This document shows positions 1 through 8,079 of a stretch of 64,000 nt of DNA, piece after piece. The notes beneath the pieces were generated by a model. That model was not told the origin of the DNA. It ran no database searches and was given only the letters and a program-made list of their open reading frames with translations. Position numbers and translations under genes: made by a program. Origin of the DNA: JACVRW01 sp963746825 (GTDB lineage Bacteria > Actinomycetota > Thermoleophilia > Solirubrobacterales > Thermoleophilaceae); contig CAVVCU010000007.1 in the NCBI GenBank assembly GCA_963746825.1, positions 310,001 to 374,000 of the forward strand, given 5' to 3'. How positions within the stretch are numbered: position 1 is the first letter of the stretch; every line of letters begins with the position of its first letter.

Positions 1-117
1 ACCTCTGCTCCTCCTGTTCGCCGTCTGCGGAGGCCCTACCCATTGCCGTGCGCGCCATAACCGGCTATGTGACCGACCTCACGGTCCTTTCCACCGAGCC
101 GCGTAGCTTCGCTCAAT

Positions 118-579
118 ATGTCCGCGCGCACAGCTCATGTCCAATCGGGATTCAAGGTCGATGCCGACGAGGGCGCGATCGTCCGATTCGGCGAGGTCGA
201 GGTGATCGTGCGCGCGACGGCGCAGGACTCCGGCGGTGCTTTCTCGCTGTTCGAGGAGGTCGATCCGGCCGACACGCCGCTCCACGTGCACGAGCACGAG
301 GACGAGTTGTTCTACGTCCTCGAAGGCGAACACATCTTCCGCGTGGGCGACGAGGAGTTCCGGGTCGGCCCCGGCGGCTTCGTGTTCGCGCCCCGGGGCG
401 TGCCGCACGCACAGCGGCGCGTCGTGCCCCGCACAGGCAGAGAGTTGGTGCTCGCCTCTCCGGGCGGTCTCGAGGGCTTCTTCTTCGAGCTGGCCGAGGC
501 GGATCGAGCAGGCGACCTGGGACCGGACGCCTACGCGCGCGCCTCGAAGCGGTACGGGATCACCTGGCTGGACGAGTAG
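118..579 (+). CDS. Cupin-domain protein
   Basis: This 153-residue protein is a single small beta-barrel cupin. The first cupin motif is visible around residues 58-72 (HVHEHEDELFYVLEG) with the metal-binding His/His/Glu pattern, followed by the conserved Gly-rich turn and a second motif near PRGVPHAQRR. Such proteins bind a metal and either act as small oxygenases/isomerases or as sensors; nothing here distinguishes these roles. The ATG start gives a compact protein of normal length for the family. It stands alone on the plus strand and converges on the collagen-like gene that ends 4 nt downstream. The 117 nt before it hold no other gene. Confidence 0.85.
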   Translation: MSARTAHVQSGFKVDADEGAIVRFGEVEVIVRATAQDSGGAFSLFEEVDPADTPLHVHEHEDELFYVLEGEHIFRVGDEEFRVGPGGFVFAPRGVPHAQRRVVPRTGRELVLASPGGLEGFFFELAEADRAGDLGPDAYARASKRYGITWLDE

Positions 580-583
580 CCCG

Positions 584-1384
584 CTAGGGAACCGCCCGCA
601 GCTTGGGCTTGCGCTTGGGCTTCGAGACCTTGATCGAGAAGGCCCGAAACGCGTTGGAGGGGTTGATCTGATCGACCTTCATGGCGATCAGCCGCACGTT
701 GTGGACGCCCGCGGGCCACTTGCCCCCGGCGTACTGCAGGCAGGTGAGGGAGATCTTGTTCGAGTTCCCCTGGAAGCTGTGGAGCACGTTCGCGCTGACC
801 GTCTGGTACGCGCTCTGGTGGTTGGCCCCGGCGATCAGGTTCGCTCGCCCCAGATCGCTCGATTCGCCGGCCTGAACGGCGCACCCGAAGATGGTGGCGG
901 CCAGCCTGCGCTCGTTGTGCTGGAGGTTGCAGAGGACGACCTCCGTGCCCGGCTGGCATGAGTACCCGGGCACGCTGAGCGCGCCCACGGCCTTGCCGAA
1001 GATCACGTAGTTCCCGCGCGGGACGGTGAGGGAGAGCACGGTCTTCGTCTTGCCCGGGTCGGGCAGGTCGACCAGCTGAGCCTTCGACTTGCCGTAGGTG
1101 GTTCCCAGCCCGGGGGGTCCCTGCGGCCCCGCGGGACCGGGAGCTCCCGGCTGGCCCTGCTGGTTCCAATCCAGCGCGGTCTCGCCGCCCCGGCACACGC
1201 CGCTCGCCTCGGTGTCGATTACGCGCACCGCTCCGGTCAAGTTGTCGTAGCAGCTGTGGATCACCCTGCTCTGATCCGGGATGGCGCTGTAGGCCACCCC
1301 GCCGGTGGCCGCGAGAGCGACCCCCAACGCCACGTAAGCCACCAGATTGCGCCGAGCGTGCGATTCAGCCGTTGTTCGAGACAT
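584..1384 (-). CDS. Secreted collagen-like (Gly-X-Y) protein
   Basis: A 266-residue exported protein with an N-terminal membrane/signal segment (about residues 12-33, YVALGVALAATGGVAYSA), a Cys-containing region, a short collagen-like tract near residues 78-95 (GQPGAPGPAGPQGPPG) and a C-terminal beta-rich domain with several cysteines. The function is unknown. This architecture is common in multiple copies in Thermoleophilia genomes, which is established only as a genome pattern. Its start overlaps the end of the upstream M23 peptidase gene by 20 nt, and with the related gene at 3813-4433 it forms a three-gene minus-strand unit, suggesting coordinated export to the cell surface. Confidence 0.75.
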   Translation of the reverse strand: MSRTTAESHARRNLVAYVALGVALAATGGVAYSAIPDQSRVIHSCYDNLTGAVRVIDTEASGVCRGGETALDWNQQGQPGAPGPAGPQGPPGLGTTYGKSKAQLVDLPDPGKTKTVLSLTVPRGNYVIFGKAVGALSVPGYSCQPGTEVVLCNLQHNERRLAATIFGCAVQAGESSDLGRANLIAGANHQSAYQTVSANVLHSFQGNSNKISLTCLQYAGGKWPAGVHNVRLIAMKVDQINPSNAFRAFSIKVSKPKRKPKLRAVP

Positions 1385-3806
1385 GGGACTCGCCTTTCTG
1401 CGGAACGAGGCATTGGACCTGGGAGCCGGCGCCGAGCGCCTCGAACTCGATCGGCACGCTGCCGCCGTAGGAGTCGTTCTCCGTGTCCCCGGTGCTGGTG
1501 ACGTGGTAGTGCAGGTGGGCCGTGGAGGAGTTGCCGGTGTTCCCCACCTTGATCACCGGGTCGCCACGCTCGACGTAGTCGCCCTCCTTGGGTGTCACGC
1601 CGTTCTTCTTCATGTGGGTGTAGAACGACGTCGTGCCGCTCTGGTGGCGGATCAGGAGCAGGTTGCCGGGCAGCCATGTCTCCAGTCCGTCCTTCACCTT
1701 CGAGGGGTTCGACGTGGCGTTGCGGTTCTCGACGACGAGGGTGACCAGCCCGCCGCGGGTCGCGCGCCCCACCGTGTCCGCCGGCATGATGAAGTCGAAG
1801 GCGAACTTCTGGCCACCGGTATGTGTGAGGGAGCCACTGTTGCCCTGCGCGGTCGACTCGGACGTGTTCGCCTTCCAGGGCAGCCGGTAGTACCCGCAGC
1901 CGGGAAGCCCGTCGGTGACCAGCGCCGGGAGGCCCGCGACATAGTGGTAGGCATAGCCGTCGTGGAAGCCGTTCGCGTAGGCCCAGAAGAGGCCGTGCGG
2001 GTCGGCCTCGGTCGGCACGTCGTCGTGGACCGCGAAGCTCTGCCCCTGCAGGATGAAGCTGCGCTGCGGCCAGGCCGATGCGCCTCCCTGCACCGCGTAG
2101 CCCACCCCGAACACGCTCGCGCCCGGCAGCTGAGGCGCATCGAGCCCCGTGAGCTGCGCGACATCGAAGTCGGTGGCGGATCCGTCCTCGACCTCGAACT
2201 TGTAGCCGTCGTAGTTCGCGTCAGCCCAGTGGCCGTCCGGGCGCACCGCGGCCGGGTTGGTGCGCTCGTAGATGAGCTGCCCCTCGTCACAGACCTGGAT
2301 GTCCTTCGGGAAATCGCAGTCGAGGCCGTACAGGTCGAAATGCAGGCGAACGCTCGCGGGCAGATCGTCGGGGACGAACAGCGGGGCCTCGAAGCCCAGC
2401 GTGCCGCGCAGGACCCCCAGCTGTCGAGTCTCCGCGTTGTTCTTCGGCCCCCAGCTCGCCGACACGTGGAGTGCGTAGTCGTCCTTGAGAGTGCACCCGG
2501 AGCGGGTGGCGCCGAGCCGCATGCCGTGCTCGAGCCGGTAGACGCCGTTCCAGGAGAACGCGCGCGCGTCGTCGAACACGATCTGCGCGAAGCCGACCGA
2601 GAAGTCCTGGACGGGCGCAACCTGGAGCCTGAACTCGCACGGCGCGAGCTCGTCGTTCAGGATCACGCCCTTGGCCTTGAGGTCGGACGCGAGGAGGACG
2701 CCTCCGTCGAGCCGGCGCCCTGTCGCCGCCACCAGGGTGCCGGGCGCGAGCCCGGCCACGTCCTCAGCGGCGCCGAACGCGATACGGCGCCCGCCGGTCA
2801 AGGTGGCCAGCGTGCCCGTGATCGACTTGATACGACCGCGCACGCGCGCCCGGCCGTCATCGGCGGCGCACGCGGCGGCCAGGAGCGCGCGCAGGCGCGT
2901 GGCGTCGCCCGCAAGGTCTTCCGCGCGCTCGCGCTTGGCCAACAGGCCCGCGATCTGGCCGTCGCCCACACCGGCGTCCCCGCCGCCGGCCTTGCGGCCC
3001 CACGCGCGGCCGATCGCGCGGGTGCGGCGGGTGACTGCGCCGTCGAGACCGCCCAGCCCGCGCTGCAGCGTCCGGAGGGCGGCGCCCGCGTCGGCGCTGG
3101 CTCCGCACGGGCCGCCCGGAAGCGCCAGGGCCGCACGGCGCAGCGCGGTGATGCCGCGGTCGAGGCGGCGCAGCGGGGCCTTTCCCCCGGGCAGGCCGCG
3201 CAGGCCGAGACCCCGGAAGGTGTCGGGACCGCCCAGGCCCTTGGTGTCCGGGCCGCCCAGCAGCCCGATCACCGCGCGCGGCGCGGTCAGCGCGTCGAGC
3301 ACCGAGCAGCCGCGCACCCGCGCCGGTAGGCCGGAGGCGGTGTCGGGACAGGCGTCGCGGGCGGTGGGCAGCCGGTCGCCGTCGTCGTCGGCGCCGGCCG
3401 CGGGCGGGACCGGAAGAGCAGGACCTATTCCGGGCGGCGGCACCCCGGGGTCCGCGGTGGGCCCAGGAGCCCCGGCCACGGTCACGATCTGCCGGGCGAA
3501 TGAGGTCGTGCCACGCGGGTCGCGGACTCGCACGGCCACGAGGAAGCGTCCGCCATCGGGGAACGCGCGCCGCACCTGAGTGACGAGTGGGCCCTCGGGC
3601 TCGGCGTCGCGTGCGCCGTAGGAGCCGTCGCCGTCGAGATCCCACGCGTAGTCGAGCACCGTGCCGGTCACGGCGGCGCTGAACTGGACCTCCGACCCCT
3701 GGGCCACCGAACACGCCGGCGAGCAGGCGATCGTGACCTCGGCCGCCGAGGCCGTCGCGGGGAGCACCCCGAGCAGCGCAACGGTCACGAGCGCCGTGCG
3801 CAACAC
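1365..3806 (-). CDS. Secreted M23-family peptidase with PKD-like domain
   Basis: An 813-residue secreted protein. Residues 1-21 form a signal peptide ending ATASAA. A PKD-like Ig domain follows (about 22-115, with DYAWDLDGDGSYG), then a Pro/Gly linker with an Asp-rich DDDGDRLPTARDACPD calcium-type segment, a region resembling DUF5666/OB-like repeats, and a C-terminal LytM/M23 region (about 640-813) with the HLHYHV motif and the FYTHMKKNGV strand. M23 enzymes are zinc endopeptidases that cut peptidoglycan cross-bridges. I could identify the distal HxH motif but did not confirm the first zinc ligand pair, so activity is inferred. It lies between two collagen-like genes in one operon, with 6 nt to the upstream gene and a 20 nt overlap with the downstream one. 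Confidence 0.75.
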   Translation of the reverse strand: MLRTALVTVALLGVLPATASAAEVTIACSPACSVAQGSEVQFSAAVTGTVLDYAWDLDGDGSYGARDAEPEGPLVTQVRRAFPDGGRFLVAVRVRDPRGTTSFARQIVTVAGAPGPTADPGVPPPGIGPALPVPPAAGADDDGDRLPTARDACPDTASGLPARVRGCSVLDALTAPRAVIGLLGGPDTKGLGGPDTFRGLGLRGLPGGKAPLRRLDRGITALRRAALALPGGPCGASADAGAALRTLQRGLGGLDGAVTRRTRAIGRAWGRKAGGGDAGVGDGQIAGLLAKRERAEDLAGDATRLRALLAAACAADDGRARVRGRIKSITGTLATLTGGRRIAFGAAEDVAGLAPGTLVAATGRRLDGGVLLASDLKAKGVILNDELAPCEFRLQVAPVQDFSVGFAQIVFDDARAFSWNGVYRLEHGMRLGATRSGCTLKDDYALHVSASWGPKNNAETRQLGVLRGTLGFEAPLFVPDDLPASVRLHFDLYGLDCDFPKDIQVCDEGQLIYERTNPAAVRPDGHWADANYDGYKFEVEDGSATDFDVAQLTGLDAPQLPGASVFGVGYAVQGGASAWPQRSFILQGQSFAVHDDVPTEADPHGLFWAYANGFHDGYAYHYVAGLPALVTDGLPGCGYYRLPWKANTSESTAQGNSGSLTHTGGQKFAFDFIMPADTVGRATRGGLVTLVVENRNATSNPSKVKDGLETWLPGNLLLIRHQSGTTSFYTHMKKNGVTPKEGDYVERGDPVIKVGNTGNSSTAHLHYHVTSTGDTENDSYGGSVPIEFEALGAGSQVQCLVPQKGESHVSNNG

Positions 3807-3812
3807 AGGTCC

Positions 3813-4433
3813 TCAATTCCCCGAGTGGTAGTAGCCATCGAGCGGGATCGCCGTGATCTTGCGCTGGCGCACCCACGTCTGCTTACCGGTGTAGTTGCTG
3901 CAGACCAGCCGCATCTTGCCGCCCTCCGGCAGGTTCACCAGCCGCTGGACGAACACCGTGCTGGCCACCCTCTCCTCCTGGCCACCGCCGAAGCCCTCGT
4001 CGAGGACCGAGGCCTTTCCGGCCCTGAACAGCTCGCAGTCGTAGTTCGGCCCCTCGATATTCGCTTTGGCTATGACGAGATACCGCCCTGGGGGAAGGAG
4101 CAGGTTGAGCACCACCGGCTTTCCCTTCTCGATCCACTGGAATGGGGTCTTCGACGCTCCCTGCGCGAGGCCCGAGCCCTTCGGTCCCGGGGGGCCGGGG
4201 GCACCGGGTGGCCCTTGCATCGACCACGACCTGGCGACGGAGCGCTCCGGGCAGGGCAGTTCCGCTTCCGAGACGATCCGCGTGTTCGGCCCGGTCGGGG
4301 TGTCGAAGACGCACGCATGGATGACGCTCCCGCCGCTCTGCGCTCCCACGAGCGTGCCGTCGGCCAGGAGGCCCACGGCGACACCGGCCGCCAGCAACCC
4401 GATCATCCACCTGGGGCACGCTTTGCTTCTCAT
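3813..4433 (-). CDS. Secreted collagen-like (Gly-X-Y) protein
   Basis: A 206-residue exported protein of unknown function. Residues 10-32 form a hydrophobic signal segment. Next comes a Cys-bearing stretch (VIHACVFDTPTGPN, very similar in layout to VIHSCYDNLTGAV in the gene at 584-1384), then a short Gly-X-Y tract (QGPPGAPGPPGPKG) and a C-terminal domain with paired cysteines. It is a paralogue of the 584-1384 product by architecture. It is the first gene of a minus-strand unit with the M23 peptidase 6 nt downstream. It may be a surface protein; no enzymatic motif is visible. Confidence 0.7.
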   Translation of the reverse strand: MRSKACPRWMIGLLAAGVAVGLLADGTLVGAQSGGSVIHACVFDTPTGPNTRIVSEAELPCPERSVARSWSMQGPPGAPGPPGPKGSGLAQGASKTPFQWIEKGKPVVLNLLLPPGRYLVIAKANIEGPNYDCELFRAGKASVLDEGFGGGQEERVASTVFVQRLVNLPEGGKMRLVCSNYTGKQTWVRQRKITAIPLDGYYHSGN

Positions 4434-4502
4434 GCTCCGGGATGCTCTCGTGGCGCATCGCCGCTGTCAGTGCCACCCGGGTCTCAACCGAGTGTCAGGC
4501 GC

Positions 4503-4850
4503 CTACATGAACGGCCTGTCGCCGAAGGCGATCTGCTGCGGATCGTCGGGGTCGATCCGGCAGGCGATCGTCACGCCCGCGGGGAACCCTCCGGTGACGG
4601 CCGAGGAGACGATCTCGCGGTGCCGGACCCGGTAGGGACGACCGCCGTCCGGCGTCACCTCCAGCTCGAAGATCCAGATCGGGTGGCCCTCGATCCGCTC
4701 GCCGGTGTCGAGGTGGCTCTGCACCCGGGCCCGGCCCTCAGCGCCGATGCTCAGGATGCGGTTGAGCGCCTCGGCCTGGCCGTGGATAGTCGATTCCCCG
4801 CTGCCCACGGCCACGACCCTAGGCGGAGCCCGGCGCCTGCGCAGTACCAC
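4503..4850 (-). CDS. Conserved small hypothetical protein
   Basis: A 115-residue soluble protein. After a basic N-terminus, the body reads as one small beta domain (GAEGRARVQSHLDTGERIEG, then an FELEVTPDGGRPYRVRHR strand pair and a final IDPDDPQQIAFGD). This pattern, a variable x-G-x-A-x-V start and a closing V-D-P-x-D-P, recurs in many small actinobacterial proteins of unknown function. The GTG start is uncertain; a second in-frame GTG about 12 codons later would remove the basic tail. It lies 18 nt downstream of the STAND ATPase on the same strand and may be co-transcribed with it. Confidence 0.5.
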   Translation of the reverse strand: MVLRRRRAPPRVVAVGSGESTIHGQAEALNRILSIGAEGRARVQSHLDTGERIEGHPIWIFELEVTPDGGRPYRVRHREIVSSAVTGGFPAGVTIACRIDPDDPQQIAFGDRPFM

Positions 4851-4868
4851 TCCGGTCCCGGCTGGGTG

Positions 4869-6785
4869 TCAGGACGGGTCGCCGGCGCGCACGTAATCGG
4901 CCACGCGGTGAGTAGCGGTCTTCAGGCGCCGGAAATACGAAGAACGGCTCATGTGGAGCTCGTCGGCCGCGGCTTCCTGGCTGGGCGCGGGGTCGAGATA
5001 TCCGCGGATCAACACCCGGCGCAAGAGGCGCTCGTCCTCGCTCTGGCCAAAAGCTCGGTCGGACGCCTCCGCGAGCAGGCTCTGCACGTAAGCCGCGCGC
5101 TGCTCGGTCCCGTCGCCGCGCGCCAGCTCGCTGGCCGCCAGCCGGTGCGGGAGCTGAAGGTTGCGCAGCGCCTCGCGCACCGTCTCGTCGGGAATGGCGG
5201 TCTGCGGGCTGGGCGCCGCGGGCCGCGGAGGCGCCAGCCCGAGCTCGGCATAGACCACCGCGCGCTGGGCGCCGATCAGGCCGCCGGGCCCGTAGTCGAT
5301 CACGTGGCACTCGATCTCGACGCCCCCGATCTCCAGGTCGAGCTCGCTCAGGTGCGCCGCCCCCAGCGCCGCGCTGAACTCGAGCGCGCCGGGCAGTCGC
5401 GGGTTCACCGGCAGATAGGCGAAGCGGGGGTTCTCGAGGCCGGAGCGCAGGATGCTCGCCATCCCGAGCAGCGCCTGGACGCGGGCGCGCGGGTTGTCGG
5501 TGAAGTCGATCGACACGCTGCACAGGATCGCCTCCTGCCCGTTCGCCCGAGCGCGCGCGTGCGCGAGCCAGGGACCGAGCAGCGGGTGGCCCTCGGCGAA
5601 CGGCGGCGCGTTGCGCGGCGTGACGGTCACCTGATAGCCACACAGCCGGTCCGCGCTGTCGCGCGCTACGGCCACTCGCTGTGGCGCCTGCTCGAAGAAG
5701 CCCCGCGACTGGGCGAACCAGCCTCCGTGTCCGCGCTCCGCGAGGAGGGCCTCGATCGTCGCGGCGTCCCCGCCGCGCAGGTCGTCGATGCGATGGTGGA
5801 CGCTGCCCTCCCAGCTGTAGCCCCAGCGGATCGCCTCGCTCTCAACCAGGTGAGCGAGATCGATGGAGAGCAGCAGCCGGCCGTCGATGGCCCGCTGGTG
5901 GAGGTGATCGGCGATCAGGCGCCGCAGTACCCGCTCGCGCTCGGGGTCGCGGCGCCGGAGGTCCGCGTACATCGCCTTTCTGACCAGCTCGTGCAGTGTC
6001 AGTCCGTCCCCGAGCGGCTCCGTGAAGCTCCGCGAGGCGAGCCAGTCGAAGGCCGCGACGGGATCGTCGCCGGGCAGCACGTTCCGCAGGAGGTCGACGG
6101 TGGTCACGCGAGCGGTCGCCGCGACCCCCAGCGCGCCCACATGGGCGGCGTCGAGCTCGGTGTCCGCAAGCCTGCGGATCAGCGACTGCAGGATGTGTGG
6201 GCGCTCGATCGCGTTGTGCGGGCTCCAGGCCGGTGAGCGAGCCACTGTGTCCGCCCCGAGAGCCAGAGCGAGCGGCGAACCCTCGGCCCAGGCAATCAGC
6301 TCGGCGACGATGCGCGGCTCGACCACGCCGTGTGAGCGCAGCAGCTCGAGCGACTCGCGCTCGGACAGCGGGCCCAGCTCGAGGTCGAGCGTGAGGTTCT
6401 CCCAGCCGCCCTCGAACCAGGCTCGTTCCGGCGGCCGGCGCCCGGCGATCACCACCAGGGTCCGTTCGGGCAGAGAGGGCAGGAGGTCGCGGCGCAGGTA
6501 TCCGCCCAGCGCGCTCATGCGCTCGTAGCCGTCGAACATCAACAGGGGGCGCTCCTGACCTCGTACCGCCTCCACCGCACGGTCGAGCGCGTCCGGCACC
6601 GGCGCCAGCTCCGGGCCCTCCACGAGCGTCGTCGTGAAGCCGCGCCGCTCCGCGCGCCGGGCCACCTCGCGCAGCAGCGTGCTCTTCCCGATGCCTCCCG
6701 GGCCGTGCACGAGCACGACGCTGGCGGGCGGATCTTCTACCAGTAGCTCGTCGAACACCGCCAGTTGGGAGTCGCGTCCCACCAA
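4869..6785 (-). CDS. STAND-type AAA ATPase with C-terminal HTH
   Basis: A 638-residue multidomain regulator. It opens with the LVGRDSQL motif typical of STAND/MalT-like ATPases. A P-loop follows (GPGGIGKST, about residues 28-36), then a Walker B-like LLMFDGYE and an RRPPER sensor region. The middle half has no clear family. The last 50 residues look like a helix-turn-helix (ADELHMSRSSYFRRLKTA). The start is a TTG right after an in-frame stop, so no longer form is possible. A perfect 9-bp inverted repeat lies 6 nt upstream. It follows xylA on the same strand and may respond to a sugar or stress ligand; that role is inference. Confidence 0.7.
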   Translation of the reverse strand: MVGRDSQLAVFDELLVEDPPASVVLVHGPGGIGKSTLLREVARRAERRGFTTTLVEGPELAPVPDALDRAVEAVRGQERPLLMFDGYERMSALGGYLRRDLLPSLPERTLVVIAGRRPPERAWFEGGWENLTLDLELGPLSERESLELLRSHGVVEPRIVAELIAWAEGSPLALALGADTVARSPAWSPHNAIERPHILQSLIRRLADTELDAAHVGALGVAATARVTTVDLLRNVLPGDDPVAAFDWLASRSFTEPLGDGLTLHELVRKAMYADLRRRDPERERVLRRLIADHLHQRAIDGRLLLSIDLAHLVESEAIRWGYSWEGSVHHRIDDLRGGDAATIEALLAERGHGGWFAQSRGFFEQAPQRVAVARDSADRLCGYQVTVTPRNAPPFAEGHPLLGPWLAHARARANGQEAILCSVSIDFTDNPRARVQALLGMASILRSGLENPRFAYLPVNPRLPGALEFSAALGAAHLSELDLEIGGVEIECHVIDYGPGGLIGAQRAVVYAELGLAPPRPAAPSPQTAIPDETVREALRNLQLPHRLAASELARGDGTEQRAAYVQSLLAEASDRAFGQSEDERLLRRVLIRGYLDPAPSQEAAADELHMSRSSYFRRLKTATHRVADYVRAGDPS

Positions 6786-6791
6786 GCGGCT

Positions 6792-6812
6792 GGCTGTCGC
6801 GCTGCGACAGCC
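6792..6812. promoter_or_regulatory. Perfect 9-bp inverted repeat before the ATPase start
   Basis: GGCTGTCGC and GCGACAGCC are separated by 3 nt. The repeat ends 6 nt before the TTG start of the STAND ATPase, in the 86-nt gap after xylA. It could be an operator for the protein's own HTH domain, or an RNA hairpin that masks the ribosome-binding region or attenuates read-through from xylA. Confidence 0.45.
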
Positions 6813-6871
6813 GGGTGCCCAGGGTGGCCTTCATGCCCCATACAACGGGCCGAGGGCGGCCCGAGTTACGG

Positions 6872-8032
6872 TCAGAGGCCGAGGATGAGATCCACCGAAA
6901 GCTGATCGATTCGCTCGTTGCGCGTCTCGCGGGCGCCCAGCGCGTCGATATCGAACTGCGAGGCCAGTAGCTCGTCGACCTTCTCACGCGAGTACGGCCC
7001 GACCGTCTCCATGGCCAGCTCGGGCACCTTCGCCTCCTCGAGGGCGGCCTGTATCCCGGCGTCGCCATGCCACTCCTCGGCCTTCGCCTTGAGCGCCAGG
7101 TAGGTGCGCATGCAGCCCGACGCGAAGTCCCAGATCCCCTCCTCGGACTCCACGCGCAGCGGCCGCGCATCGAAATGGCGCGGGCCGTCGTAGCCCGAGT
7201 CCTCCAGCAGCTGGACGAGGAAGAAGGCGTCCTTGAGGCCGACCGCCCCGAAGCGGAAGTCCTGGTCGTAGCGACCAACCCGCTGGCCGTTCAGGTCGAT
7301 GTGGAAGAGCTTGCCCGACCACATCGCCTGCGCCACCGCGTGCAGGAACGAAAGCCCGGCCATCGTCTCGTGTGCCACCTCGGGGTTGACTCCCACCATC
7401 TCCGGGTGCTCGAGGCGCTCGATGAAGGCCAGCATGTGTCCGACGGTGGGCAGGAAGATGTCGCCGCGCGGCTCGTTGGGCTTGGGCTCGAGCGCGATGC
7501 GCATGTCGTAGCCCTGGTCGCGCACGTACTCGCACAGGAAGTCGAGTGCCTCGCGGAAACGCTCGAGCGCGTCGCGGGCCGGCTTGGCGGCGTCGGCTTC
7601 CACACCCTCGCGGCCACCCCAGAAGATGTAGAGCGGAGCGCCCAGCTCGGCCCCCAGGTCGATGCCGCGCATCGTCTTCTGGATCGCGTAGCGGCGGACG
7701 TCGCGGTCGTTGGAGGTGAACGCCCCATCCTTGAACACGGGGTGCGTGAAGAGGTTCGTGGTGGCCATCGAGACCTTCATGCCGGTCTCGTCGAGAGCCG
7801 CCTTGAACTCGCTCTTGATGCGCTCGGCCTCGGAGTCATCGGTGCCGAGTGGGATCAGGTCGTTGTCGTGAAAGCAGACCCCGTAGGCCCCCAGTTCGGC
7901 CAGCTTGCGCACGCTGTCGGCGGGGTCGAGACCGGGCCGGGTCTCGACGCCGAAGGGATCGTTGCCCTTGTGGCCGACCGTCCACAGGCCGAAGGTGAAC
8001 TTGTCCTCGGGGCGCGGGGTGAGGTCAGCCAA
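6872..8032 (-). CDS. xylA: Xylose isomerase
   Basis: A 386-residue class I xylose isomerase, converting D-xylose to D-xylulose in the cytoplasm. It starts MADLTPRPEDKFTFGLWTVG, which matches the usual start of short actinobacterial enzymes, so I choose the TTG at 8032 with a GAGGAG ribosome-binding site rather than the upstream TTG at 8050. Diagnostic motifs are CFHDNDLIP (catalytic His and Asp), YIFWGGREG, ALEPKPNEPRGD (metal Glu) and LFHIDLNGQ (metal Asp/His region). It is divergent from xylB with only about 47 nt between them, forming a xylose catabolic pair. Confidence 0.95.
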   Translation of the reverse strand: MADLTPRPEDKFTFGLWTVGHKGNDPFGVETRPGLDPADSVRKLAELGAYGVCFHDNDLIPLGTDDSEAERIKSEFKAALDETGMKVSMATTNLFTHPVFKDGAFTSNDRDVRRYAIQKTMRGIDLGAELGAPLYIFWGGREGVEADAAKPARDALERFREALDFLCEYVRDQGYDMRIALEPKPNEPRGDIFLPTVGHMLAFIERLEHPEMVGVNPEVAHETMAGLSFLHAVAQAMWSGKLFHIDLNGQRVGRYDQDFRFGAVGLKDAFFLVQLLEDSGYDGPRHFDARPLRVESEEGIWDFASGCMRTYLALKAKAEEWHGDAGIQAALEEAKVPELAMETVGPYSREKVDELLASQFDIDALGARETRNERIDQLSVDLILGL

Positions 8033-8079
8033 CTCTCTCTCCTCTTGCAATTGGTGGGGGTGCGCAACACACTGCGCGG

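Noticed and set aside
1347..3329. Long open frame on the plus strand opposite the M23 peptidase gene
   Set aside because: It is antisense to a gene with clear signal peptide and domains, has Arg/Ala-rich low-complexity translation and no family motif. Such frames are expected from GC-rich third positions.
3825..6236. 803-codon plus-strand open frame opposite the collagen-like and ATPase genes
   Set aside because: It crosses several real genes and intergenic gaps on the opposite strand and its translation shows no domain; a codon-bias shadow.
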